Origin: Arthrobacter sp. YD4
GTDB taxonomy: Bacteria; Actinomycetota; Actinomycetes; Actinomycetales; Micrococcaceae
NCBI RefSeq assembly: GCF_030410515.1
Contig: NZ_JAUHHD010000003.1
Coordinates: 186,001 to 250,000, forward strand
Reading direction: 5' to 3'
DNA length: 64,000 nt
This document shows, piece by piece, positions 1-8,606 of this stretch; the first letter of the stretch is position 1, and every line of letters begins with the position of its first letter. The notes under the pieces are model-generated. The model worked only from the letters and a program-made list of their open reading frames with translations, did not search any database and was not told the DNA's origin. The position numbers were made by a program, and so were the translations under genes.

Positions 1-922
1 GCTGGGCCCCGGGGACGACGCCGCGATCGTCGCCGCCCCGGACGGCCGCACCGTGATCAGCATCGACACCCAGGTGGCGGACCAGGACTTCCGGCTGCAG
101 TGGAACAACGGGTACCGGACCACCGGCTACGACGTCGGCTGGAAGGCCGCCGCGCAGAACCTCAGCGACATCAACGCCATGGGTGCCCGGGCCACCTCCC
201 TGGTGGTCAGCCTGACCATGCCCCCGGAAACCACCGTGGGCTGGGTGGAGGACTTCGCGGACGGCATCAGCGCCGGCATCAGCGGACTCGGCGCCGGCGG
301 CTGCGCGGTCGCCGGCGGTGACCTCGGCCGCGGACGCGAACTCTCCGTCTCCGTCGCCATCCTCGGCAGCCTCGACGGCCGCGCCCCCGTGCTGCGCTCC
401 GGCGCCCGGCCCGGGGACACGCTCGCCCTCGCCGGCACCGTCGGGCACGCCGCCGCCGGCCTCGCCCTGCTCGAATCGGAGGTCCCGGTGGATCGCCTGA
501 CCCGGGAACAGCGCGCTCTGCTGGACACCCAGTGCCGGCCGCGGCCCCCGCTCGCCGCCGGGCCCTCCGCCCGCGACGCCGGGGCGACCGCGCTGATGGA
601 TATTTCCGACGGCCTGGTCCGCGACGGCGGCAGGCTGGCAGACGCCAGCGGCGCCGTCCTCGACCTGGACCCCGCCGCGCTGAAACAACTGGCCGCCCCG
701 CTGCAGGACGCCGCCGCCCTCCTGGGGACGGACCCGCTGGACTGGGTCCTGGGCGGCGGGGAGGACCACGGGCTGCTGGCGGCCTTTCCCGCCGACGTTC
801 AGCTGCCTCCCGGTTTCACTGCGATAGGCTCGGTAAAGGCCCGGGCAACGAATGACGGCCCGGCCGTGACCATAGCGGGCAAGCCCGCTGACACTGTGGG
901 ATGGGATCACTTTGCAGACTAA
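1..922 (+). CDS. thiL: Thiamine-monophosphate kinase, 5' truncated
   Basis: ThiL phosphorylates thiamine monophosphate to thiamine pyrophosphate with ATP, the last step of cofactor synthesis. The gene enters from the left edge; the first complete codon is at base 2 and the reading frame opens directly with the family motif GPGDDAA, so roughly the first 30-40 residues lie outside the window. Further AIR-synthase-type motifs are NLSDINAMGA, the glycine-rich GGDLGRG and ISDGL, and GGGEDHGLL near the C-terminus. Its stop overlaps the start of the DAK2 gene by 11 bp, which implies translational coupling. The GTG at 53 lies inside the conserved domain and is not a real start. Confidence 0.93.
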   Translation, partial: LGPGDDAAIVAAPDGRTVISIDTQVADQDFRLQWNNGYRTTGYDVGWKAAAQNLSDINAMGARATSLVVSLTMPPETTVGWVEDFADGISAGISGLGAGGCAVAGGDLGRGRELSVSVAILGSLDGRAPVLRSGARPGDTLALAGTVGHAAAGLALLESEVPVDRLTREQRALLDTQCRPRPPLAAGPSARDAGATALMDISDGLVRDGGRLADASGAVLDLDPAALKQLAAPLQDAAALLGTDPLDWVLGGGEDHGLLAAFPADVQLPPGFTAIGSVKARATNDGPAVTIAGKPADTVGWDHFAD

Positions 923-2012
923 GATTGCCGCCAACGCGCAAGCGATGAAGCGGTGGTTGGGCAAGGCAGAAACGACGCTCGGAAACCACAGCGACCGCCT
1001 GAACGCCATCAACATCTTCCCGGTGGCCGACGGCGATACCGGCACCAACCTCTACCTCACCGTCCGGGCCGCCGCCCGCGTGCTGCAGGACGTCGCCACG
1101 GACACCTCCGCCCTTCCGCAGCTGCCCGCCGGCGGCCAGCCGTTCGCCGTACCTGCCCCGGATCCGGCCCAGCACGACGTTGGGGCGCTCCTGGCCCGCG
1201 CCGGCCAGGCCGCCATCGAGCAGGCCCGCGGCAACTCCGGGACCCTGTTTGCCGTCTTCCTCTGCGCCGTCGCCGAGCCGCTGGCCGGCCATCCCCGGAT
1301 GAGCTCCCCGCTGCTGGCTGCCGCCCTGAACCGCGCCCAGCTCCGGGCCTGGTCCGCGCTGAGCGACCCCGTCCCCGGAACCATGCTCTCGGTCATGGAG
1401 GCCGCCGCCCGCGCCGTGGCCGCCGTCGACGCCGAACACGGCGGGGACGACAGCAACCACACCCTGGGCCTGGCCCTGGACGCCGCCGTCGAGGCCGCGC
1501 TGGGCGCCGTCGTCCACACCGAGGATCAACTCGAGGCACTGCACGCCGCCAAGGTGGTGGACGCCGGCGGCGTCGGCATGCTGCTGATCCTCGACTGCCT
1601 CCGCTCGGCCGTGCTGGGGGAGGAGCTCCAGGAGGCCCTGGTGGACGGACTGCACGGTTACGACGTGCAGGATCCGCACATTCACGCCGACATGCCGCGG
1701 GACGAGGGCGTGGAGGTAATGTGCACCATCTCGCTCTCCCCGCTGGACGCCGCCACCATGCGGCAGCGGCTGGACGAGATCGGCGAGTCGGTGATCATGA
1801 GCCAGGTAGGCAAGGACGCCGACGCCGAGGGCGCCTACCGCTGGCGCGTCCACGTGCACGTTCCCGACGCGGCTCCCGCCGTAGCGCTCATCCGTTCCCT
1901 CGGCGAGCCCACCGAGACCAGCATCAGCGACCTCGCCGTCCCGCGGGACCCCGCGGAGGCGGCCGTCCCCGGCGCCGCCGGCAGCACGGACCCCGACGGA
2001 CATGTCCGCTGA
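912..2012 (+). CDS. DAK2 (DhaL-type) domain protein, short FakA-like
   Basis: 366 aa. The N-terminal half is a DhaL/DAK2 nucleotide-binding domain: the metal-binding signature FPVADGDTGTNL lies at about residues 36-47, followed by ARGNSGTLFAVFL and DAGGVGMLLIL. In Firmicutes this domain forms the ATP-binding half of the fatty-acid kinase FakA (YloV), which works with DegV-type FakB proteins. Typical FakA proteins are about 550 aa; this one keeps the DAK2 domain and a middle beta-rich segment (DEGVEVMCTISL onward) but lacks about 180 C-terminal residues. It starts at TTG, overlaps thiL by 11 bp and recG by 11 bp, and is therefore part of a thiL-DAK2-recG operon. Whether it still phosphorylates fatty acids cannot be told from sequence; no degV/fakB gene is in the window. 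Confidence 0.85.
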   Translation: MQTKIAANAQAMKRWLGKAETTLGNHSDRLNAINIFPVADGDTGTNLYLTVRAAARVLQDVATDTSALPQLPAGGQPFAVPAPDPAQHDVGALLARAGQAAIEQARGNSGTLFAVFLCAVAEPLAGHPRMSSPLLAAALNRAQLRAWSALSDPVPGTMLSVMEAAARAVAAVDAEHGGDDSNHTLGLALDAAVEAALGAVVHTEDQLEALHAAKVVDAGGVGMLLILDCLRSAVLGEELQEALVDGLHGYDVQDPHIHADMPRDEGVEVMCTISLSPLDAATMRQRLDEIGESVIMSQVGKDADAEGAYRWRVHVHVPDAAPAVALIRSLGEPTETSISDLAVPRDPAEAAVPGAAGSTDPDGHVR

Positions 2013-4263
2013 GCTGAACCTCGCCCTGGACCGCCGGATCGGGAAGCGGTCCGCCGCCGTCATCGAGAAGCACCTCGGCATCACCACCGTTGGCGGCCTG
2101 CTGAACTACTTCCCGCGCCGCTACGTCACCCGCGGCGAGCTGACCCCCATCAGCGAGGTGCCGCTCGATGAGGAAGTCACGCTCATCGCCCGGGTGCTCT
2201 CCAACAGCACCCGGCAGATGCGCGCCCGCCGCGGCTCCATAACCGACGTCGTGATCTCCGACGACGCGGGCTCGGGGAGTGCGAACGGTGCCGCACCGCG
2301 GGCAGGGACGGCGCAGGCGGGCACGCTCAAGGTCAGCTTCTTCAACGGCTTCCGCGCCCGGGCGGAACTGCAGCCGGGTGTCCGGGCGCTCTTCTCCGGC
2401 AAGATCACCCGCTACGGCGGGAGCCTGGGCCTGACCAACCCCGACTTTCAGCTCCTGGACGAGGACCCGGACGTGCCGGGCATGGACCCGGAGAAGCTCG
2501 CCGCCATGCCCATCCCGGTGTACCCGGCCACGGCAAAGCTGACCAGCTGGTCCATCCAGAAGGTCATCGCCACGCTGCTGGAGACCGCGGACCTGGCCGA
2601 GCTGCCGGACCCTGTGCCCGCCGAGATCTCCGCCCGGGAAAAGTTCCTGCCGGTCGCCGAGGCCTACCGGCTGATCCACGCCCCGGAGGTCCACGCCGAC
2701 TGGCGCCGCGCCCGGGACCGCTTCCGCTACCAGGAGGCCCTGGTCCTGCAGTCCGCCCTCGCCCGGCGCCGCTCCCAGCTGGCCGCCGAGGAAGCCACCG
2801 CCCGCCGCCCCGTGGCAGAGGGGCTGCTGACCGCTTTCGACCGGCAGTTGCCGTTCACCCTGACCGCCGGCCAGGCCGCCGTCGGGAAGACCCTCGCCGC
2901 GGAACTGGCCGGGGACTCACCGATGAACCGGCTGCTGCAGGGCGAGGTGGGCTCCGGCAAGACGATCGTGGCCCTGCGCGCCATGCTGCAGGTGGTCGAC
3001 GCCGGCGGCCAGGCCGCGTTGCTGGCCCCCACCGAGGTTCTAGCCGCCCAGCACTTCGAGTCGATCCGGCGGACCCTGGGCCCGCTCTCACGCGACGGGC
3101 TGCTCGGAGGGTTCGGCCCCGACTCGGTGCAGGTGACGCTGCTGACCGGCTCCATGCCCACCGCCGCCCGCCGGCAGGCGATGCTGGACGCCGCTTCCGG
3201 CACCGCCGGCATCGTGATCGGCACCCACGCGCTGCTGAGCGAGAACGTCTCCTTCTACGACCTCGGCCTGATCGTGGTGGACGAACAGCACCGCTTCGGC
3301 GTCGAACAACGCGACGTGCTCCGCTCCAAGGCCAGCAAACCCCCGCACCTGCTGGTCATGACTGCCACACCCATCCCGCGCACCGTCGCCATGACCGTCT
3401 TCGGCGACCTGGAGACCTCCGTGCTGGACGAGCTGCCGGCGGGCCGCGCCCCGATCTCCACCCACGTGGTGGGACTGGCCGAACACCCGGCCTGGGCTCA
3501 GCGGATCTGGTCCCGGTCCCGCGAGGAGATCGACGCCGGGCACCAGGTCTACGTCGTGTGCCCCAAGATCGGCGATGACGACGACGGCGACTTCAGCCCC
3601 GGCGAGGCCGAACCCAGCGACGCGGACCTGGCCGGCGGCGGCGCCCGGGAACTCGCGTCCGTCACCGGCGTCGTCGAACTGCTGCAGGATGAACCGGCCC
3701 TCGCCGGGGTGCCGGTGGTGCCGCTGCATGGGCGGCAGGACCCGGCGCTGAAGTCGGACACCATGGCCGCGTTCACCGCCAACCGGACCAAGCTGCTGGT
3801 CTCCACCACCGTGATCGAGGTGGGCGTGGACGTGCACAACGCCACCCTCATGGTGATCCTGGACGCGGACCGCTTCGGCATCTCCCAGCTGCACCAGCTC
3901 CGCGGCCGGGTGGGCCGCGGCGGACTGCCCGGGACCTGCCTGCTGGTGACCACCCTGGAGCCGGGACACCCCAGCAGGCGGCGCCTTGAGGCCGTGGCGT
4001 CCACCACCGACGGGTTCGAACTCTCCCAGGAGGACCTCAAGCTCCGCCGCGAGGGCGACATCCTGGGCGCCTCCCAGTCCGGCGGCCGGTCCACCCTGAA
4101 GCTGCTGCGCGTCCTCGAGCACGAGGACGTCATCGCCCGGGCCCGGCAGGACGCGCAGGCGATCATCGGCGGGGACCCGGGACTGGCCCGCCACGCGGCG
4201 CTGGCCGCCGCCATCGACGATTATTTGAACCCCGAGAAGGAGGCGTTCCTTGAACGCGGTTAG
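2002..4263 (+). CDS. recG: ATP-dependent DNA helicase RecG
   Basis: RecG remodels stalled replication forks and Holliday junctions. The 753-aa protein has an N-terminal wedge/OB region (residues 1-250), Walker A GEVGSGKT (about residue 313), the DEAH-box-like VVDEQHRFGVEQR, motif III TATPIPRT, and the helicase C half with STTVIEVGVDVHNAT and QLRGRVGRGG. The C-terminal RecG signature (DGFELSQEDLKLRREGDILGASQSG split across about 3995-4080) is present. Length is normal for the family, slightly extended by an acidic insert (GDDDDGDFSPGEAEPSD). The ATG at 2002 overlaps the preceding gene by 11 bp. Confidence 0.97.
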   Translation: MSAELNLALDRRIGKRSAAVIEKHLGITTVGGLLNYFPRRYVTRGELTPISEVPLDEEVTLIARVLSNSTRQMRARRGSITDVVISDDAGSGSANGAAPRAGTAQAGTLKVSFFNGFRARAELQPGVRALFSGKITRYGGSLGLTNPDFQLLDEDPDVPGMDPEKLAAMPIPVYPATAKLTSWSIQKVIATLLETADLAELPDPVPAEISAREKFLPVAEAYRLIHAPEVHADWRRARDRFRYQEALVLQSALARRRSQLAAEEATARRPVAEGLLTAFDRQLPFTLTAGQAAVGKTLAAELAGDSPMNRLLQGEVGSGKTIVALRAMLQVVDAGGQAALLAPTEVLAAQHFESIRRTLGPLSRDGLLGGFGPDSVQVTLLTGSMPTAARRQAMLDAASGTAGIVIGTHALLSENVSFYDLGLIVVDEQHRFGVEQRDVLRSKASKPPHLLVMTATPIPRTVAMTVFGDLETSVLDELPAGRAPISTHVVGLAEHPAWAQRIWSRSREEIDAGHQVYVVCPKIGDDDDGDFSPGEAEPSDADLAGGGARELASVTGVVELLQDEPALAGVPVVPLHGRQDPALKSDTMAAFTANRTKLLVSTTVIEVGVDVHNATLMVILDADRFGISQLHQLRGRVGRGGLPGTCLLVTTLEPGHPSRRRLEAVASTTDGFELSQEDLKLRREGDILGASQSGGRSTLKLLRVLEHEDVIARARQDAQAIIGGDPGLARHAALAAAIDDYLNPEKEAFLERG

Positions 4264-4281
4264 CACTCAGGACCACCGCCC

Positions 4282-4884
4282 GTGAGCCGGATCATCGCCG
4301 GCGCGGCCGGCGGAACCACCCTGGCCGGGGTCCCGGGCTCCCTGACCCGGCCCACCACGGACCGGGTCAAGGAGGCACTGTTCTCCCGGCTGGACGCGTT
4401 CGAAGTGATCTCGGACGCCCGCGTACTGGACCTCTACGCCGGCTCGGGCTCCCTCGGGGTCGAGAGCGCCAGCCGCGGGGCCGCCGGCGTGGACCTGGTG
4501 GAGTTCGCGGCCAAGGCCTCCGAGGTCTGCCAGCGCAACGCGGACCTGATCAACACCGCGCTGCGGCGCAAGGTGGTCTCGGTGCACCGCTCCAAGGTCG
4601 AATCGTTCCTGGAACGGGCGGGGGAGGGAACCCGCTGGGACCTGGTGTTCCTGGACCCGCCCTACCCGCTCGAGGAGGACGCCCTGGCCGCCGTGCTGGC
4701 CAAGCTCCTGCCGCTCCTGGCCGAGGGCGCCGTCGTCGTGGTCGAACGCTCCGCCCGCACGCCGGAACCGTCCTGGCCCGAGGGGCTGGAACGGTTCGCG
4801 GAGAAGAAATATGGCGAGACCAGGCTCTGGTTCGCCGAGCCCGGCGTGCCGGCGGAGGAGACCGCCGGCGACGCCGGGGAGTAG
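4282..4884 (+). CDS. rsmD: 16S rRNA (guanine966-N2)-methyltransferase RsmD
   Basis: 200 aa. SAM-dependent methylation of G966 in 16S rRNA. The N-terminus MSRIIAGAAGG and the block RPTTDRVKEALFSRL are typical RsmD; the SAM site LDLYAGSGSLGVE lies at about residues 49-61 and the catalytic N6/N2-type motif DPPYP at about 131-135. GTG start 18 bp after the recG stop, same operon. The C-terminal glutamate/alanine tail is unremarkable. Confidence 0.95.
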   Translation: MSRIIAGAAGGTTLAGVPGSLTRPTTDRVKEALFSRLDAFEVISDARVLDLYAGSGSLGVESASRGAAGVDLVEFAAKASEVCQRNADLINTALRRKVVSVHRSKVESFLERAGEGTRWDLVFLDPPYPLEEDALAAVLAKLLPLLAEGAVVVVERSARTPEPSWPEGLERFAEKKYGETRLWFAEPGVPAEETAGDAGE

Positions 4885-4887
4885 CCC

Positions 4888-5865
4888 CTACTTCAGGATG
4901 GTGCCGGAGACGTCCGGCTCCGAGGGAACGATCTTGTACTTGGCCATCAGCGCACCAAGCTTGGTCAGCGTCGGCTCGTCCACGGCGCCGTCGAACTTCT
5001 CCAGGCGCAGGGTCTTGGCGACGTTTTCCGGCATCTTCATGAACGCCGGCAGCAGCGCCCGGACCTTGTCGGGGTTGCTCTGGGCCATGCTGAGCGTCTC
5101 CGTCATGGCGGCCTTGAAGTCCTTGACCACCTCGGGGTTCTGCTGGGCGTAGTTGCCGCTGGTGAACGTCACCATGGTGGGGAGCCCGGGCAGCGCGGCC
5201 TGGTTGTTGTAGGTGACCAGCTTGTTGCCGTCCGCCAGCAGCTTGGACAGGAACGGCTCCGGGACCCAGACGGCGTCCACGTTGCCCTGCGCCAGCTGAG
5301 CGCCCATGTCCTGGAAGGGCAGTTCGAGGAACTGCACCGCGTTCGGATCGCCGCCCTGCTGGGAGACGACCTCCTTGATGGTCAGGTCGCCCTGGGCGTT
5401 GATGGTGTTGACGGCGACCTTTTTCCCGGCGAGGTCCTTGGCGGAGGTGATGCCGGAATTGGCCTTCGCGACCACGCCGTTGATGTCCTCGCCGGTGGCC
5501 AGGGAGTTGGAGTACCCGGTGACGATCTTCATGTCCAGGCCCTTGTTCTTGGCCAGGAGCACGGACAGCGGGTTGCCGACGGAGAAGTTCATGGTGCCGG
5601 TGGAGACGGCGGGAAGCATCGCCGCGCCGCCCTGCCCGCTCTGCAGCTCGACCTTGAGCTTGTGCTTGGCGAAGATGCCCTCGTCGATGCCCATCTGCAC
5701 GGCAGCGGACGGCGCGATCGAAATCACGCCGACGCTGATGCTGCGGAGACCGTCCGCCCCTGCGGCAGGCGCCGCGGATCCGGTGCCGGACGGGGATCCT
5801 CCGCCGCAGGCCGTCAGGAGCACCGCGGCGGCAACGCCGACGGCGGCAAAGGTCAGTCTCTTCAT
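4888..5865 (-). CDS. ABC transporter substrate-binding lipoprotein (NMT1/SsuA-like)
   Basis: 325 aa. The N-terminus MKRLTFAAVGVAAAVLLTAC is a lipoprotein signal with a lipobox (LTAC, Cys20), so the protein is probably anchored outside the membrane. The mature part resembles the NMT1/THI5/SsuA class of periplasmic-binding folds that deliver aliphatic sulfonates, taurine, nitrate or pyrimidine precursors: GVISIAPSAAVQMGIDEGIF near the N-terminus, then VPEPFLSKLL. An AAGGAAG Shine-Dalgarno lies about 9 nt before the ATG. No permease or ATPase gene is adjacent, so the partner transporter must be elsewhere. It is transcribed away from a MarR gene, and an inverted repeat lies between them. The substrate cannot be assigned. 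Confidence 0.85.
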   Translation of the reverse strand: MKRLTFAAVGVAAAVLLTACGGGSPSGTGSAAPAAGADGLRSISVGVISIAPSAAVQMGIDEGIFAKHKLKVELQSGQGGAAMLPAVSTGTMNFSVGNPLSVLLAKNKGLDMKIVTGYSNSLATGEDINGVVAKANSGITSAKDLAGKKVAVNTINAQGDLTIKEVVSQQGGDPNAVQFLELPFQDMGAQLAQGNVDAVWVPEPFLSKLLADGNKLVTYNNQAALPGLPTMVTFTSGNYAQQNPEVVKDFKAAMTETLSMAQSNPDKVRALLPAFMKMPENVAKTLRLEKFDGAVDEPTLTKLGALMAKYKIVPSEPDVSGTILK

Positions 5866-5953
5866 AACAGTCCACTTCCTTGGGGTAAGTTATCCGGCCT
5901 TCGGAGCCCGCACGGCCGCTAACCGCCTTTCCGGCGGGCCCCGGATTACATAA

Positions 5954-5982
5954 ATGACAACCCACATAATTGATAAAGTCAA
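5954..5982 (-). promoter_or_regulatory. Candidate promoter of the substrate-binding protein gene
   Basis: On the minus strand TTGACT (5982-5977) is followed after 17 nt by TGTCAT (5959-5954), a reasonable -35 with a weak -10. The -35 hexamer lies inside the inverted repeat at 5966-5986, as expected for a repressor-controlled promoter. Confidence 0.35.
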
Positions 5983-5986
5983 TCAT
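5966..5986. promoter_or_regulatory. Candidate MarR operator (inverted repeat)
   Basis: A 21-bp imperfect palindrome in an AT-rich patch: ATAATTGA, 5-nt spacer TAAAG, TCAATCAT; the 8-bp arms match at 7 of 8 positions. Size and AT-richness are typical of MarR-family sites. It lies between the divergent substrate-binding protein and MarR genes. Confidence 0.5.
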
Positions 5987-6095
5987 TATTTTTCCAACGA
6001 TCTCTGTGCGCGCCGCCGGAGGACCGCGGCAGGGGCCGCGGGTAATGTTGCTGCTGTCATGCGCCCCGCGCACCCGCCAAGAACTGCGAGGATTT

Positions 6096-6581
6096 GTGGC
6101 CGCACCACTCACGCCGGACCCGGACCAGGGGGAAGGCTCCGCCGCCGTTCCGGACCGCCTGCTGGCCAGCGAGCTGGCCGGCGAGATCGAGTTTCTGGCC
6201 GCCCGCGCCCGCTCGGTGGGCATCGGCCACGCCAACGCGCTGCTGGCGCCACTGGAGCTGAAGGTGCGTTCCTACTCCGTGCTGGCCCTGGCCTGCAGCG
6301 GCACCGACCCCTCGCAGCGGGAGCTCTCCGGCTTCCTGCGCCTGGACCCCAGCCAGATCGTCTCGCTGGTGGATGCGCTGGAGGCCCGCGGCTTGGTGGA
6401 ACGCGCCGCCGACCCGCGGGACCGGCGGTCCAAGGTCATCCGGGCCACCGCCGCCGGCCGGGACCTGTACGGCCGGGCCGCGGGGGCGGTGCGGGACGCC
6501 GAGAACACGTCCCTGGCCGCACTCAGCGGCGCCGAGCGGGACCAGCTGAGGGAGCTGTTGCGGAAGATCGCCTTCGGCTGA
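6096..6581 (+). CDS. MarR family transcriptional regulator
   Basis: 162 aa from GTG 6096 (GAGGA 3 nt upstream; ATG at 6045 in the same frame is an alternative giving 17 more residues of non-conserved sequence). The winged-helix is clear: SQRELSGFLRLDPSQIVSLVDALEARGLVER followed by the wing DPRDRRSKVI (in pieces at about residues 68-112). MarR proteins bind short palindromes as dimers and usually repress neighbouring genes in response to small phenolic or lipophilic ligands. The divergent lipoprotein gene and the inverted repeat between them make that gene the likely target. The ligand is unknown. Confidence 0.85.
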   Translation: MAAPLTPDPDQGEGSAAVPDRLLASELAGEIEFLAARARSVGIGHANALLAPLELKVRSYSVLALACSGTDPSQRELSGFLRLDPSQIVSLVDALEARGLVERAADPRDRRSKVIRATAAGRDLYGRAAGAVRDAENTSLAALSGAERDQLRELLRKIAFG

Positions 6582-6609
6582 GCAGCCGGGTTCTGCGGTC
6601 CCAGGCCCC

Positions 6610-7398
6610 TTACGCTTCCGCGATCGCGTCCAGCTCGACGCCGGTGAGCACCTTCGCCGGGTGCGGCCCGCGGGCGGTGAGCGCGGCCGTCCACTGCACC
6701 GGCCAGGGGCCCTGCGTGCCGGCAAGGATGATGTTGCCGGGGTAGCGGCCGCAGAACAGGCCGGACTCGGCGAACGCGGCGACGTCCGCCATGGCCCGGC
6801 GGAGCGCGGCCACCTGGCTGTGGACCAGGGTCAGGCCCGGCTCGTCGCCGACGTTGACCACCAGCACCCCGCGCGGCGTGAGGCGGGCGGCCGCCTCCCG
6901 GTAGAACTCCGTGCAGGCGATGTGGGCGGGTGCCTCGGGGCCGGAGAAGATGTCCAGGATGACGACGTCGAAGCGCAGCTCCGGCGGCAGGGTCGCCAGG
7001 GCCTCCCGGGCGTCGCCGATGACCGTGTGCAGTTCCGTGCCCTCCGGCATGGGCAGCCGCTCCAGCACGAAGTCCAGCAGTTCGCGTTCGAGTTCCACCG
7101 CGTACTGCACCGACCCGGGCCGGGTCGCCTGGATGTACCGGGCCAGGGTGAGGGCGCCGGCGCCCAGGTGCAGCGCCGTGACGGGTTCGCCCCATGGCGC
7201 GGCGAGGTCGACGATGTGCCCGATCCGCCGCAGGTACTCGTAGAAGATGTCGTCCGGTTCGGCCAGGTTGACGTGCGACTGTTCGGCGCCGCCGATGCTG
7301 AGGATGTAGCCGCCGTCGGTGAACTCGTCCCGTTCGATCGCGGCATGCTGGCCGGTGGTGCGCAGGAACCGCGAGCCTGCCGGGGACGGGGAGCTCAC
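6610..7398 (-). CDS. Spermidine-synthase-like methyltransferase-fold protein
   Basis: 262 aa, GTG start sharing GTGA with the stop of the upstream aminotransferase. It has the Rossmann core of polyamine aminopropyltransferases: LHLGAGALTLARY (nucleotide loop), VELERELLDF, then IGDAREAL and VVILDIFSG. In genuine spermidine synthases the catalytic Asp lies in a D-S/C-S-D-P motif; here the corresponding stretch is LDIFSGPEAP, so aminopropyl transfer is doubtful. This short 'fused/spermidine synthase-like' type is common in actinobacteria and mostly uncharacterised. It is the third gene of an SDR-aminotransferase-SpeE-like operon. Confidence 0.75.
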   Translation of the reverse strand: MSSPSPAGSRFLRTTGQHAAIERDEFTDGGYILSIGGAEQSHVNLAEPDDIFYEYLRRIGHIVDLAAPWGEPVTALHLGAGALTLARYIQATRPGSVQYAVELERELLDFVLERLPMPEGTELHTVIGDAREALATLPPELRFDVVILDIFSGPEAPAHIACTEFYREAAARLTPRGVLVVNVGDEPGLTLVHSQVAALRRAMADVAAFAESGLFCGRYPGNIILAGTQGPWPVQWTAALTARGPHPAKVLTGVELDAIAEA

Positions 7399-8606
7399 AG
7401 CCGGCCCCGGAGGGTCGCCAGGCGCTCCGCGGCCTCGGCGAGCACCGACGTCCGCTTGCAGAACGCGAAGCGGAGCAGGCTGCGGGTCCGTTCGGCGCCC
7501 TCGGCGTGGCAGAACACCGGGACCGGGATCGCGGCGACGCCCACCAGCTCCGGAAGCCGCCGGGCCAGGTCCAGGGCGTCCGTGATGCCCAGCGGCGCGG
7601 TGTCCACGTTGACGAAGTACGTGCCCTGCGGGGTGAAGACGTCGAAGCCGGCGGCCCGCAGCCCCTCGCTGAGGATGTCCCGCTTCAGCCGCAGGGTGTC
7701 CGCGATGCCCGCGTAGAACTCGTCCGGCAGGCCGAGCCCCAGGGCGATCGCACTCTGGAACGGGGTGCCGGAACTGTAGCTGAGGAACTGCTTGACCGTG
7801 CGCACGGCCGAGATCAGATGCTCCGGGCCGGAGATCCAGCCGATCTTCCAGCCGGTAAAGGAGAAGGTCTTGCCGGCGGAGGAAATGGTCAGGGTGCGGT
7901 CCGCGGCGCCGGGCAGCCCGGCCACGGGAAGGTGGGCGGGGCCGAAGGTGAGGTGTTCGTAGACCTCGTCGGTGACGATCACGGCGTCGTGCCGGCGGGC
8001 GAGGGCGACGACGCGCTCCAGCACCTCGCGGGGGAAGACCGCCCCGGTGGGGTTGTGCGGGTTATTCACCAGCACTACCTTGGTCCGGTCGCTGAAGGCC
8101 GCCTCCAGGGCGTCCAGGTCCGGCATGAAATCCGGGGCCAGCAGCGGCGCGGTGACATGCGTGGCGCCGGCAAGGCCGATGATCGCGCCGTAGGAGTCGT
8201 AGAACGGTTCGAAGGTGAGGACCTCATCGCCCGGGCCCACCAGGGCCAGGAGCGCGGCGGCGATGGCCTCCGTGGCGCCGGTAGTGACGATCACCTCGGT
8301 CTGCGGGTCCGGGGTCAGGCCGTAAAAGCGTTCCTGGTGCAGCGAGATGGCCTCGCGCAGCTCGATGATCCCCTTGCCCGGTGCGTACTGGTTGGCTCCG
8401 GCGGCGATGGCGGCCTGCGCGGCGTCCTTGATCTCGGCCGGGCCGTCCTCGTCCGGGAAGCCCTGGCCCAGGTTGATGGCGCCGGTGGAGAGCGCCAGGG
8501 TGGTCATTTCCTCGAAGATGGTGACGCCCAGGGTCCCGTCGGCGCCGAGCAGGTTCGCTCCGGTGGCCGTCCGCTGCCAGGGTTCCGAATTCGGGCCCCG
8601 CGTCAC
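7395..8606 (-). CDS. PLP-dependent class I/II aminotransferase
   Basis: 403 aa starting at GTG 8606, which forms a GTGA overlap with the end of the SDR gene; the frame is open further upstream but that part is antisense to the SDR reading frame. Fold type I PLP enzyme: INLGQGFPDEDGP near the N-terminus, NNPHNPTGAVF (PLP-binding Asn), VTDEVYEHL (Asp/Tyr), and SSAGKTFSFTGWKIGW with the Schiff-base Lys. The family includes methionine, kynurenine and N-succinyldiaminopimelate aminotransferases (YbdL/DapC-like). The exact amino donor cannot be read from the sequence. Confidence 0.9.
   Translation of the reverse strand: MTRGPNSEPWQRTATGANLLGADGTLGVTIFEEMTTLALSTGAINLGQGFPDEDGPAEIKDAAQAAIAAGANQYAPGKGIIELREAISLHQERFYGLTPDPQTEVIVTTGATEAIAAALLALVGPGDEVLTFEPFYDSYGAIIGLAGATHVTAPLLAPDFMPDLDALEAAFSDRTKVVLVNNPHNPTGAVFPREVLERVVALARRHDAVIVTDEVYEHLTFGPAHLPVAGLPGAADRTLTISSAGKTFSFTGWKIGWISGPEHLISAVRTVKQFLSYSSGTPFQSAIALGLGLPDEFYAGIADTLRLKRDILSEGLRAAGFDVFTPQGTYFVNVDTAPLGITDALDLARRLPELVGVAAIPVPVFCHAEGAERTRSLLRFAFCKRTSVLAEAAERLATLRGRL

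Noticed and set aside
816-2087. Long minus-strand open frame opposite the DAK2 gene
   Set aside because: High-GC shadow frame: Gly/Val/Gln-rich composition, no family motif, and fully antisense to a gene with clear motifs.
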